Positions 34,875 through 43,200 of a DNA stretch of 64,000 nucleotides are shown here, piece by piece; the first letter of the stretch is position 1, and each line of letters opens with the position of its first letter. Both the position numbers and the translations under genes were made by a program. The stretch covers positions 62,001 to 126,000 of the forward strand of contig CAVULO010000009.1 of assembly GCA_963742345.1 (NCBI GenBank), in the 5' to 3' direction. A model generated the notes under the pieces. It had not been told where the DNA came from. It did no database searches and saw nothing but the letters and a program-made list of their open reading frames with translations. The stretch comes from Pseudolabrys sp963742345. Its GTDB lineage: Bacteria; Pseudomonadota; Alphaproteobacteria; Rhizobiales; Xanthobacteraceae.

Positions 34875-35699
34875 ATGCAAGTAGTTGAAGCTCATGGCGC
34901 CAGAATTCCGACCATTGGTCTGGGCACCATGACATTGAAAGACGATGTCTGCGTACAGGCGGTCAAGACGGCGTTGCAGGTCGGTTATCGCCACCTCGAC
35001 ACCGCAGCTTTCTATGGCAATGAGAAAGAGAACGGCGAAGGCTTGCGCCAATCGGGCGTCAAGCGCGAGGACGTGTTCGTATGCACCAAGGTGCGCCAAG
35101 GCGACCTGATGCCAGATGCATTCGCGAAGGTGGTCGAGCAGAGCCTCGCCAATCTAAGGTTACCCTATGTCGATTTGCTGTTGATCCACTGGAATAACCC
35201 GGACGTTCCGTTCAAACTTTCGGTCGGCGCGCTTTGCAGGGCAAAGAAGGAAGGCAAGACGAAGCATATCGGCGTTGCAAATTTCACCACCACCATGCTG
35301 GACGAGGCCTGGGCCGTGACGTCGGAGCCGCTTGTCTGCAATCAAATCGAAATGCATCCCTTCATCAATCAGGACAAGGTGGCCGCCGCTTGCAAAAAGC
35401 ACGGAATGGCTGTTGTCGCATATTGTCCAATCGCGCGCGGCAAGGTTCCGGGCGCGGATGCCCTCGAGCGCATCGGAAAAGCGCACGGCAAGAGCGCGGC
35501 GCAGGTCTCACTGCGCTATCTGGTACAGATGGGTGTTTGCTCTATTCCGCGCACGGCTACGCCCGAACACCTGAAGCAAAATATCGATGTGTTCGACTTC
35601 AAGCTTTCGGATGCCGAGATGGCGGAGCTCAGGAAGCTGAATGCAGCCAATATTCGGGTAGTGAATCCGCCGCACGCGCCGAAATGGGACGTGCCGTGA
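34875..35699 (+). CDS. Aldo/keto reductase, copy 1
   Basis: 274 residues. The AKR tetrad is complete: D42 (GYRHLDTAAFYGNE), Y47, K72 (VCTKV) and H105 (LLLIHW). NADPH-binding features are SIPRTATPEHLKQN and the C-terminal LSDAEMAELRKL. It has a GGAGAT site. It reduces aldehydes or ketones. About half its residues match the copy at 36182, with which it shares an operon. Confidence 0.9.
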   Translation: MQVVEAHGARIPTIGLGTMTLKDDVCVQAVKTALQVGYRHLDTAAFYGNEKENGEGLRQSGVKREDVFVCTKVRQGDLMPDAFAKVVEQSLANLRLPYVDLLLIHWNNPDVPFKLSVGALCRAKKEGKTKHIGVANFTTTMLDEAWAVTSEPLVCNQIEMHPFINQDKVAAACKKHGMAVVAYCPIARGKVPGADALERIGKAHGKSAAQVSLRYLVQMGVCSIPRTATPEHLKQNIDVFDFKLSDAEMAELRKLNAANIRVVNPPHAPKWDVP

Positions 35700-36175
35700 G
35701 AGCGAGCGCCGCACTGGTCATTACGATGCTGATGATGTTGCCAGCGGCCGCCGAGGGCGACAAGCCGGATGCGCGCGACTCCGCGGCGATACAAAAATGC
35801 ATCAAAACCAAGACGGGCCGGAATTGGGCCTGGGAAAATTGTATCGGTGTTGTGTCGGAGGCTTGCGTAAAAGACGAGGGCTCGATGCCCTCGTCGGAGG
35901 TGATCGCCTGTTACGATCGCGAAAAGTCAGTGTGGGACAACATCCTCAACGACAGTTTCCGTCGTCTGCGTGAGAGACTCGACGTCAACCAGCAGAGCAA
36001 AATGCGCGAGATGCAGCGGGCTTGGATTGCGTCACGCGACAAGACCTGCGGCTTTATTTATGACTATTTCGACGGCACCATGGCCTACCCCATGGTGGCG
36101 GCGTGCCTGACCCGCGAAACGGGGCGACAGGCGCTGTTTCTCCTGGGCTTCGCCAACGACGCGGAAGGCAGATAA
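35696..36175 (+). CDS. LprI/DUF1311-type secreted protein
   Basis: 159 residues from GTG 35696, which overlaps the TGA of the upstream reductase; ATG 35684 is an alternative. Signal peptide RASAALVITMLMMLPAAAEG. The mature part has the lysozyme-inhibitor-LprI-like pattern with cysteines in CIKTKTGRNWAWENCIG, CVKDEG and ACYDREKSVWDNILND, then AWIASRDKTCGFIYDYFDGT. The family includes inhibitors of host lysozyme; whether this member inhibits anything is unknown. Confidence 0.82.
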   Translation: MRASAALVITMLMMLPAAAEGDKPDARDSAAIQKCIKTKTGRNWAWENCIGVVSEACVKDEGSMPSSEVIACYDREKSVWDNILNDSFRRLRERLDVNQQSKMREMQRAWIASRDKTCGFIYDYFDGTMAYPMVAACLTRETGRQALFLLGFANDAEGR

Positions 36176-36181
36176 AGGGCG

Positions 36182-36997
36182 ATGCAAACGGTTGAGGTCA
36201 AAGGCTTCAAGATCCCTATTGTCGGCCTCGGCACATGGTCGCTGCGGGGACGCGATTGCGCGCGGCTGACCGAACAAGCAATCCGCTTTGGGTATCGCCA
36301 CATCGATACCGCCCAGATGTACGACAATGAGCGCGAGGTAGGGGAGGGCGTGCGCGCGTCCGGCCTTCGTTCAGAAGTCACGGTCACGACGAAAGTGCAG
36401 CCGACGCTGCTTGCGCCACATGATCTCGAGCGGTCCGTGAAAGAAAGTTTGGCGAGGCTACAACTTGACGTGATTGACCTGTTGTTGATCCACTGGCCGA
36501 ATCCACGCGTCCCTCTTGCCGAGACACTCGGCGCGATGGCCAAGATGAAGCGCGAGGGCTACACGCGGCAGATTGGAGTTTCGAATTTCACCGTGGCCTT
36601 GCTTGAGGAAGCTAACAGGATTTCAACTGAGCCGCTCATCTGCAATCAGATCGAATGCCATCCCTTTCTAAATCAGGACAAGGTGGTCGCGGCCTGCCGC
36701 ATGGTTGGAATGGCGGTTGTCGCGTATAGCCCAATTGCGCGCGGCGGCGCCACGGGCGACAAGCTGCTGGAAAAGATCGGCAAGGCTCACGGCAAGAGCG
36801 CTGCGCAAGTTTGTCTGCGCTGGCTGATCCAGCAAGGTATCGTGGTGATCCCGCGTACCAGCAAGAGAGAGCGGCTCGAAGAAAATTTTGCGTTGTTCGA
36901 TTTCGAATTGAGCGACGCTGAGATGCGCGAGATCGCCGGGCTTGCGCGCCGCGGGGGACGGATCGTCGATTGGACATGGTCGCCGAAGTGGGATTGA
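36182..36997 (+). CDS. Aldo/keto reductase, copy 2
   Basis: 271 residues, six bases after the LprI-like gene. Tetrad D42 (RHIDTAQMYDNE), Y47, K71 (TTKV) and H104 (LLLIHW). Stretches VAYSPIARGG, GKAHGKSAAQVCLRWLIQQG and VIPRTSKRERLEENF are nearly the same as in copy 1. The pair reflects an internal duplication with an unrelated secreted protein now between. Substrate unknown. Confidence 0.9.
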   Translation: MQTVEVKGFKIPIVGLGTWSLRGRDCARLTEQAIRFGYRHIDTAQMYDNEREVGEGVRASGLRSEVTVTTKVQPTLLAPHDLERSVKESLARLQLDVIDLLLIHWPNPRVPLAETLGAMAKMKREGYTRQIGVSNFTVALLEEANRISTEPLICNQIECHPFLNQDKVVAACRMVGMAVVAYSPIARGGATGDKLLEKIGKAHGKSAAQVCLRWLIQQGIVVIPRTSKRERLEENFALFDFELSDAEMREIAGLARRGGRIVDWTWSPKWD

Positions 36998-37013
36998 GAG
37001 CGGTGCTCCGCCA

Positions 37014-37727
37014 GTGACCCTTGCAACCGATATGGCTCTTGTTCTTTTCTCCGGCGGCCAGGATTCGACCGTTTGCCTCGCGTGGGCGCTTGAAAGGTTC
37101 GCCCGCGTGGAAACAATCGGGTTCGATTACGGCCAGCGGCACGGGATCGAACTCAATGCGCGCGCGCGGCTGCGCGAACGAATGGCGGCCTTGAACAGCA
37201 ACTGGAAGGCGCGCCTTGGCGATGACCATCTGCACAAGCTCGACACGCTTGGTGCGATTTCCGACACGGCGCTCACCCGCGAAACTGCCATAGAGTTCGC
37301 TGGCAGTGGTTTGCCGACCACCTTTGTGCCCGGCCGCAATCTGATCTTTTTTTGTTTTGCTGGAGCGTTGGCCTATCGGCGCGGTATCCGCCACATGGTC
37401 GCTGGCATGTGTGAGACAGACTATTCCGGCTACCCCGACTGTCGCGACGATACCGTCAAGGCCATGCAAGTCGCGCTATCCCTCGGTCTGGAAAAGCGCG
37501 TCACCATTCACACCCCGCTGATGTGGGTCGATAAAGCCGACACTTTCGGAATGGCGGAGAAAATCGGGGGCAAAGCATTCCTTGATCTGGTCATCGAGGA
37601 CAGCCATAGCTGCTACCTGGGTGATCGCTCGAAACGTCACGAATGGGGTTACGGCTGCGGTACTTGCCCTGCCTGTGAGTTGCGAGCACAAGGTTTTGCG
37701 AAATTCGCGAGCCGAAGGAAAAAATGA
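37014..37727 (+). CDS. queC: 7-cyano-7-deazaguanine synthase QueC
   Basis: 237 residues from GTG 37014; ATG 37032 is possible. QueC turns 7-carboxy-7-deazaguanine into preQ0 with ATP and ammonia on the way to queuosine. Seen: the PP-loop LVLFSGGQDSTVCLAWAL, FVPGRNLIFFCFAGALAYRR, and the zinc site of four cysteines in CYLGDRSKRHEWGYGCGTCP and ACEL. Its stop overlaps the start of the VUT transporter gene. Confidence 0.93.
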   Translation: MTLATDMALVLFSGGQDSTVCLAWALERFARVETIGFDYGQRHGIELNARARLRERMAALNSNWKARLGDDHLHKLDTLGAISDTALTRETAIEFAGSGLPTTFVPGRNLIFFCFAGALAYRRGIRHMVAGMCETDYSGYPDCRDDTVKAMQVALSLGLEKRVTIHTPLMWVDKADTFGMAEKIGGKAFLDLVIEDSHSCYLGDRSKRHEWGYGCGTCPACELRAQGFAKFASRRKK

Positions 37728-38290
37728 ATAACACCGACAAACGAAAGAACGTTGAAGGCACTATTTTTCTTGTGCTGTTTTGCCTGACGATTCCCGCCGC
37801 CAACTGGATGATCGGGCATATGGGAACCGTGTGCGTTGCTAACGGTCCCTGTCTGGTGCCAGTGGCGCCCGGGATCATGGCACCCTCAGGCGTGCTGATG
37901 GTCGGTGCGGCACTGGTGCTGCGTGATTTGGTCCAACGCAGGCTAGGCGTTGAGTTCGGCCTTGGCGCGATTGCCGCCGGTGCGGCTATCTCGGCAGGCC
38001 TTGCGCCACCCTCGTTGGTGTTGGCCTCTGCGACCGCATTCTTTCTCTCGGAATTTGCCGACTTTGCGGTCTATACACCGCTGGCCCGCCGTAGATTGGT
38101 AGCCGCGGTTGTGGCTTCGAGTATCGCCGGGTTAATAGTCGACTCGATTGTATTTCTCTGGCTAGCTTTCGGTTCGCTCGAGTTCCTGCTTGGGCAGATC
38201 GTCGGGAAGTTGTGGATGGTGCTGCTCGCGGTGCCTTTCGTCGCGTATTTGCGCCGCCGTGACGACCGACTTGGGCTAACGGCCGCATGA
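37724..38290 (+). CDS. VUT family membrane protein, likely queuosine-precursor transporter
   Basis: 188 residues with about six membrane helices, overlapping queC by four bases (ATGA). Family landmarks are PAANWMIGHMGTVCVANGPC, GVLMVGAALVLRDLVQRRLG and SEFADFAVYTPLARRR. VUT/YhhQ proteins import preQ0 and preQ1 in Escherichia coli. Tight coupling to queC fits that role, giving the cell both synthesis and salvage. Confidence 0.88.
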   Translation: MNNTDKRKNVEGTIFLVLFCLTIPAANWMIGHMGTVCVANGPCLVPVAPGIMAPSGVLMVGAALVLRDLVQRRLGVEFGLGAIAAGAAISAGLAPPSLVLASATAFFLSEFADFAVYTPLARRRLVAAVVASSIAGLIVDSIVFLWLAFGSLEFLLGQIVGKLWMVLLAVPFVAYLRRRDDRLGLTAA

Positions 38291-38299
38291 GGTTTGGTC

Positions 38300-38995
38300 A
38301 TGGGTTCACCTGTCGAGATCCTGCGTAATGTCACCACCGGCACCATCACCACAATGCTGCTGAAGAAGGGCATTCGCCGTTCCTGGATGGGGGGCGCAAT
38401 GCCGTTCGGTTTTTCCGGTAAACGAGTGGTCGGTCCGGCTTTCACCTTGCGCTTCGTTCCTGTTCGCGAAGATCTCGCGACACCTGAGAGCTGGTCAAAG
38501 CCGATATCAACCCGCAGCGCGATTGAAGCCATGCCGGAAAATTGCGTCGTGGTTGCTGACGCCATGGGCGTGACCGGCGCCGGAATATTCGGCGACATTT
38601 TGTGCATGCGCATGGTTAAGCGTGGCGTTACTGCGTTGATCACTGACGGAGTGATGCGCGATAAACACGGTGTGCTCGCGACAGGCCTTCCGGTTTGGTG
38701 TGCGGGTGTGGCCGCACCGGCCTCGGTCAACCAGCTGACCTTCGTCGGATGGAATGAGCCGATCGGATGCGGCGGGTGCGCAATTTTCCCAGATGACATT
38801 CTCGTTGCGGACGACGATGGCGCTGTGGTGATCCCGAAGGATTTGGCAGATTTTGTCGCCAACGAAGGGGCGGAGCACGAGCTTCTGGAAAGCTGGCTGG
38901 TACAGGAAGTCGAGAAGGGGGGCAAGCTGCCCGGCCTTTATCCGCCTAACGAAGACAACAAGAAACGTTACGAGAGCTGGAAGAAATCGCGCTGA
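38300..38995 (+). CDS. RraA-like / HMG aldolase family protein
   Basis: 231 residues from ATG 38300. The fold's motifs are seen: VVVADAMGVTGAGIFGDILC, ALITDGVMRDKHGV and DDDGAVVIPKDLADFV. The family includes 4-hydroxy-4-methyl-2-oxoglutarate aldolases and the RNase E inhibitor RraA. The conserved G-x-x-C/D-D-G region and C-terminal extension (residues 195-231) favour an enzyme of the aldolase type. Its stop overlaps the next gene by one base. Confidence 0.85.
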   Translation: MGSPVEILRNVTTGTITTMLLKKGIRRSWMGGAMPFGFSGKRVVGPAFTLRFVPVREDLATPESWSKPISTRSAIEAMPENCVVVADAMGVTGAGIFGDILCMRMVKRGVTALITDGVMRDKHGVLATGLPVWCAGVAAPASVNQLTFVGWNEPIGCGGCAIFPDDILVADDDGAVVIPKDLADFVANEGAEHELLESWLVQEVEKGGKLPGLYPPNEDNKKRYESWKKSR

Positions 38996-39786
38996 TGTTC
39001 TTCCTCCTCTCGAAGAGTGTCGCCTTCCTGCTGTTACCGTCCAATCTTCTAATCGCGTTCGGGCTTGCAGGCGTGGCGCTGATGGTGACGCGCTGGAGAC
39101 GTGTCGGGGTTTGCATGGCGGTGTTGGGCCTTATTTTGCTCGTGGCCGCAGGCTTTCTACCTGTTGGAAGCCTGCTCACTCGCTCCCTCGAAAGCCGCTT
39201 CCCACCGTGGGACGGAAGCCGTGGCGCACCGGACGGAATCATCGTCCTGGGAGGAGAAATTTCACCCCGTCTTTCACACGACTACGGCGAGCCGGTCGTC
39301 GGCGGCGATGGCGGGCGCATCATCGCCATAGCGAAGCTTGCGCGCGCGTATCCTAACGCGCGCATTGTGTATACAGGTGGTGATGCGAGCTTGCTCGGTA
39401 ACCAACCGCCGGAAACGGAATTCGTTTACCCGCTGCTTGACAGCTTCGGCATTCCGCGCGAGCGCGTGATATTGGAATCGCGGTCCCGCAATACCGTCGA
39501 GAATGCCGCTTTTACGAAGGATCTCGTAAAGCCCAAGTTAGGCGAGCGATGGCTCCTGGTAACGTCTGCGCAGCACATGACACGCGCAGTTGGCTGCTTC
39601 CGGAGGGTCGGATTTCCGATCGAGCCTTATCCAGTCGGCTGGCATACTGATCGGCAAGGCAATTTGGCGCTGTCCAAGGCCCTTGCCGATGGCTTGGCGC
39701 GACTCGATTCCGCCGCTTACGAATGGATTGGTTTGGTAGCCTATTGGATAACAGGTAAAACCGAAGAATTCCTGTCATCACCATAA
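38995..39786 (+). CDS. YdcF/ElyC (DUF218) family protein
   Basis: 263 residues. Two N-terminal membrane helices (FLLLPSNLLIAFGLAGVALM and CMAVLGLILLVAAGFLPVGS) anchor a DUF218 domain with GIIVLGGEISPRLSHDYGEP, IVYTGGDASLLG, ESRSRNTVENAAFTKDLV and LVTSAQHMTRAVGCFRRVGF. In E. coli the ElyC group affects cell envelope polymer synthesis. The exact activity is unknown. Confidence 0.87.
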   Translation: MFFLLSKSVAFLLLPSNLLIAFGLAGVALMVTRWRRVGVCMAVLGLILLVAAGFLPVGSLLTRSLESRFPPWDGSRGAPDGIIVLGGEISPRLSHDYGEPVVGGDGGRIIAIAKLARAYPNARIVYTGGDASLLGNQPPETEFVYPLLDSFGIPRERVILESRSRNTVENAAFTKDLVKPKLGERWLLVTSAQHMTRAVGCFRRVGFPIEPYPVGWHTDRQGNLALSKALADGLARLDSAAYEWIGLVAYWITGKTEEFLSSP

Positions 39787-39809
39787 GTGCGACCAAGGGA
39801 GCGGTCTCG

Positions 39810-40154
39810 CTAACGTTTGCGAATCTTTCGGCAGAATACGTCATAGATCGCACCGATAACGATGCGCGCCTCTTCGCTTGCCAACTTGTAGTATATTGCC
39901 TTGCCGTCGCGCCGTGTCGACACAAGTCCGTCGGCTCGGAGGCGAGCAAGTTGTTGCGATACTGTTGGCTGCCGTAGGCTGAGTAGATCTTCCAGTTCGC
40001 TTACGGATTTCTCACCTTCGGCGAGAATGCACAGGATCATCAGCCGGCTTTCATGCGCCAGCGCTTTTAGAAAATTACTCGCGCGTTTGGCGTTATCGAC
40101 CATCCGGTCGAGTTCGTTTGAACGAGTGCGGCCTTCTAAGTGATGCAATTCCAT
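39810..40154 (-). CDS. soxR: ArsR-family persulfide-sensing repressor of sox genes (SoxR/SqrR/BigR type)
   Basis: 114 residues, winged helix: FLKALAHESRLMILCILAEG, LEDLLSLRQPTVSQQLARLR, ADGLVSTRRDGKAIYYKLAS. The two cysteines, C42 and C108, sit at positions matching C41 and C107 of Rhodobacter capsulatus SqrR, which form a polysulfide bridge that releases DNA. No CVC metal site is seen. Beside the sox genes this is the likely thiosulfate/sulfide-responsive repressor. Matching ATTC-N8-GAAT sites occur before soxY and soxC. Confidence 0.88.
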   Translation of the reverse strand: MELHHLEGRTRSNELDRMVDNAKRASNFLKALAHESRLMILCILAEGEKSVSELEDLLSLRQPTVSQQLARLRADGLVSTRRDGKAIYYKLASEEARIVIGAIYDVFCRKIRKR

Positions 40155-40199
40155 AAGTACACCAACAATCGCGTTCCAGCGTAGCTTGAATACAGACGA

Positions 40200-40643
40200 T
40201 CAACTGGCTGCGCGCAACGATTTTTCCAACAGCTGCGCGCGTTCTCCACCCGTTCCGATTGCGTCCAGTTTATTAATCAGGACTCCGAGCATTCCCCAGA
40301 AATTATCCTCGCCAGGATAACCGCGGATGCGCCCAATTTCTTTGCCTCTATCAACTAGCACAAACAGCGGCGCGAGCCTCTCCACTTCAATGAAGGCCAG
40401 GTCCGGCGGCAAAGGTTGATCGATATTTATCCGTCGGAGGGGTGCTCGCTGGCCTTCGGCTGTTTTCGGGTAGGTCGGCGCAATTTCGCGGTCGAATGTT
40501 TCGCACCAAGTGCAGCCCGCTTGTTCAAACATTATAAGTTCCGCCGCTCCTGCGTTTGTGAGTGCCAGGACAATAAACGTTATGGCGGCTAGCGCGCCGC
40601 GAGAAAAACATTTCATGAATTGCGACATGCAGACCAATTTCAT
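40200..40643 (-). CDS. soxS: SoxS-like periplasmic thioredoxin
   Basis: 147 residues from ATG 40643; later in-frame ATGs at 40628 and 40616 are possible. Signal peptide with GALAAITFIVLALTNAGA. The thioredoxin active site is CTWC in LIMFEQAGCTWCETFDREIA. In Paracoccus SoxS keeps the SoxY cysteine reduced, reactivating SoxYZ. It lies between the regulator and the unknown secreted protein, all transcribed leftward. Confidence 0.87.
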   Translation of the reverse strand: MKLVCMSQFMKCFSRGALAAITFIVLALTNAGAAELIMFEQAGCTWCETFDREIAPTYPKTAEGQRAPLRRINIDQPLPPDLAFIEVERLAPLFVLVDRGKEIGRIRGYPGEDNFWGMLGVLINKLDAIGTGGERAQLLEKSLRAAS

Positions 40644-40783
40644 TCCTCGTGCAAACAGAGGATGGCGGAACACATTGAATCGTCTGAAATGTATACCACA
40701 AAAATAGGATATCTCGACGTAATGAATTGAAAGATCAGCTGATACCGACTGTAGGCCATTCGCTGATTGAGACCTTTCGGCGC

Positions 40784-41516
40784 TCAGCCGTATCGAAACG
40801 CCAACAGATTATCGAACGAACGTAGCTCGATCAGAAGACGGTGAAGGAGATCGGCATCACGGGCAGCGATTGCCTTCGGTATGAGCAACAAACTGGCCTT
40901 GGCGCCGTCGACCAGTCGGCGAAACTCGGGTGTTGTGCGCACTGCCTCGCTTGCGAGGCCGTCACAGCGGTCAAGCTCGGCGCCGTAGGCCGAAGCCTTG
41001 TTAGCGAGACTTCGAGCGTGTCGCGGAATCGTCCCAGGCAAGCGCACGGTCATTGTAGACCATGAGTGCAGCCATGGACGTGTTGGCGTCGCGCACGCAA
41101 TCAGCAAGTACCGTAACGCCACCCGCCTTGCGCAGATCATAGAGGTCGCCGCGAATGGCTTCGAGAGCGTTGCCGGTGGCATCGAGGCGTCCGGATTTGA
41201 GCATGATGTCGGCACCGACCAGCCGCGCGCTTACCCCGGTAAACAGCTTGCTGTAAAGTGCGCTGCCAGCGAAGACGTCGGGCGGCTTGCCTGAAAAACG
41301 TTCCGTGATTCTACCCCAGGCCTCACGCAACCGATCTATCTCCAGCGAGGCGAGATCGATATTGCCCGTGCGCAGGTAGCCGATCGCGACCCGATTATGA
41401 GCGCTAGCGGTTTCGACCGCTGCGTTAAAGGCGGTGAGATCGTCGGCGCGGGCAGTCCCGTGGCTGCCCAGTACAGAGAAGATAAGACATGCGACGCGAG
41501 CGGCCCAGGACAGCAT
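40784..41516 (-). pseudogene. Unknown secreted helical protein in the sox locus, one frameshift
   Basis: From ATG 41516: signal peptide (LSWAARVACLIFSVLGSHGT, cleavage near ARA-DDL), then helical repeats such as GYLRTGNIDLASLEIDRLRE and MLKSGRLDATGNALEAIRGD. Near 41005 the frame ends at DDSATRSKSR; one base over, it continues LANKASAYGAELDRCDGLAS and RRLVDGAKASLLLIPKAIAA to 40784. Corrected length is about 243 residues. Cysteines are few and there is no CxxCH. I do not recognise the family. Its place between soxS and soxW implies a periplasmic role with Sox. Confidence 0.65.
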
Positions 41517-41622
41517 CGACGTTCACCCGAATTTTGACGCGCCATCTATGTGGCTATAAATATACGTGTCGCCACGGCGACCGACGAGATGAACTTGGCC
41601 GCGTGGTTTATGAGAGCTGATC

Positions 41623-42195
41623 ATGATGGTACGGCGTGAACTGCTGGTAGCAGCTGCATCTTTTTTTGCACTCGGGGTGTCGCGCGCGCGTGCGGATCAG
41701 CCGATTTTGACAGATGACGGGCTCTATAAGCAGTCTTGGTTTCTAGAGAGCTTTCTTGACCTTGCCGACGATCTCGAAAGTGCCGACAAAGAAGGTAAGC
41801 GCTTTGTGATTATGTGGGAGCTTAAAGGCTGCCCCTATTGCAAGGAGACGCATTTCGTCAATTTCGCACAGCCGCGAATAGCAGATTACGTGAAGGCGAA
41901 CTTCGAAGTGCTCCAACTTAACATTATAGGATCGCGCAAGGTTACCGATTTCGACGGATCCGAGCTTTCCGAAAAGGATTTGGCGACGAAATATGGCGTG
42001 CGTTTCACACCCACTTTTCAATTTTTCGGAGAAAAAGCTGCCGCGCTGAGGACCTTGCCTCCCGCCAAACGTGAAGTGGCGCGCTCTCCCGGCTATGTGC
42101 GGCCTGATGATTTCCTCGCCATGTTTCGTTACGTGCGAGAAAAAGCCTACGAGAGCAAAAGCTTCCGCGATTATCTGAAAGCGATGCCGAGTTGA
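41623..42195 (+). CDS. soxW: SoxW periplasmic thioredoxin-like protein
   Basis: 190 residues. Signal peptide (RRELLVAAASFFALGVSRAR, cleavage near ARA-DQP). Thioredoxin fold with CPYC in MWELKGCPYCKETHFVNFAQ, the cis-Pro in FTPTFQFFG and the typical NIIGSRKVTDFDG insert of SoxW. SoxW is thought to act in thiol maintenance of Sox proteins with the SoxV/CcdA membrane carrier, which is not in this window. It opens the rightward sox operon. Confidence 0.88.
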   Translation: MMVRRELLVAAASFFALGVSRARADQPILTDDGLYKQSWFLESFLDLADDLESADKEGKRFVIMWELKGCPYCKETHFVNFAQPRIADYVKANFEVLQLNIIGSRKVTDFDGSELSEKDLATKYGVRFTPTFQFFGEKAAALRTLPPAKREVARSPGYVRPDDFLAMFRYVREKAYESKSFRDYLKAMPS

Positions 42196-42224
42196 CGGCG
42201 TTTGTTTTGATTGGCGGAACGAAT

Positions 42225-42240
42225 ATTCTTTTTTATGAAT
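42225..42240. promoter_or_regulatory. Candidate repressor site ATTC-N8-GAAT upstream of soxY
   Basis: ATTCTTTTTTATGAAT followed by ATGATTTGAA, 88 bases before the soxY start. The dyad matches the form reported for SqrR/BigR boxes as I recall it. The same dyad and the same ATGAT extension recur at 46245-46260. Confidence 0.7.
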
Positions 42241-42328
42241 ATGATTTGAACAACACGCTGACCGTCGCTATGTTCGGCTGGACGGGGCCTAGTTCTGCTC
42301 CAAAATGATCAGCCGGGAGGAAGTATCT

Positions 42329-42784
42329 ATGCGACAACTATCCCGTCGCGATGCCTTGGCGCTAGGCGCTTCGGGCGCGGCGCTCACATTTGTCGGCTTG
42401 GGCGAGCCTGCGTCGGGCGCAGCCAAGGAGGCGGCCGATCAGATTGCCAAATTCACCGGCGGCAAGACGGCGGAAAATGGCAAGGTCTCGATTGAGCTGC
42501 CCGAGATCGCCGAAAACGGTAACACCGTGCCGTTCTCTGTGTCGGTTGAAGCTCCGATGGCGGCTGACAATTATGTCAGTGAAATCCTGGTCGTCGCAGA
42601 CGGCAACCCAAATCCTGGTGTGGCGACGTTCCATTTCTCTCCACTCTCGGGCAAAGCGGAAGCGTCAACTCGCATCCGCCTCGCCACAACCCAGAATATT
42701 GTCGCAGTTGCAAAAACCAGTAAGGGTGAATTCTTCACCAACCAGAAACTCGTGAAAGTGACTATCGGCGGCTGCGGCGGCTGA
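42329..42784 (+). CDS. soxY: Thiosulfate carrier SoxY
   Basis: 151 residues from ATG 42329, behind GGGAGGAAG. A twin-arginine signal (MRQLSRRDALALGASGAAL) exports it folded with SoxZ. The substrate-carrying cysteine is in the terminal GGCGG motif, to which sulfur intermediates attach. AMAADNYVSEILVVADGNPN is the family core. The ORF could begin at 42305, but the RBS favours 42329. SoxZ follows 30 bases downstream. Confidence 0.95.
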   Translation: MRQLSRRDALALGASGAALTFVGLGEPASGAAKEAADQIAKFTGGKTAENGKVSIELPEIAENGNTVPFSVSVEAPMAADNYVSEILVVADGNPNPGVATFHFSPLSGKAEASTRIRLATTQNIVAVAKTSKGEFFTNQKLVKVTIGGCGG

Positions 42785-42814
42785 TCCGGCAACAAAAGGA
42801 TTCAGGAGAGAATC

Positions 42815-43138
42815 ATGGCGGAAAAGCCACGGCTCAAGCTTCCAAAGGAAGCCAAAAAGGGCGAGATCATCGAAATTAAGACTCTGTTGCCGCACGTCAT
42901 GGAGTTGGGCCAGCGCAAAGACAAGGATGGCAGGCCAATTCCACGCAAGATCATCAATACGTTCGCTTGCGAGTTTAACGGCAAGCCGGTGTTTACGGTG
43001 AACCTCGAATCGGCGGTCGCGGCCAATCCCTACATGCAGTTCCATGCCAAGGTAGAAGAGAGCGGCACATTCAAATTCACCTGGACGGACGACGACGGTA
43101 CGGTCACCACGGCGGAAGAGAACATCACCGTGAGCTAA
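42815..43138 (+). CDS. soxZ: SoxZ, partner of SoxY
   Basis: 107 residues, the usual length, with an AGGAGAG site. It forms the SoxYZ carrier. Family stretches are LPHVMELGQRKDKDGRPIPR, KIINTFACEFNGKPVFTVNL and FTWTDDDGTVTTAEENI. It has no signal peptide, as expected: it is carried out of the cell by SoxY's Tat signal. Confidence 0.95.
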   Translation: MAEKPRLKLPKEAKKGEIIEIKTLLPHVMELGQRKDKDGRPIPRKIINTFACEFNGKPVFTVNLESAVAANPYMQFHAKVEESGTFKFTWTDDDGTVTTAEENITVS

Positions 43139-43200
43139 CAACGCTCCGTGCAGAAAGCACGGTACGACACAATAAGAATACGTTGGGGGAGGAGGATTCG

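Noticed and set aside
39810..40154. Arsenic or metal sensing by the ArsR-family protein
   Set aside because: No CVC or other metal-binding cysteine pair is seen; the two separated cysteines and sox context fit persulfide sensing.
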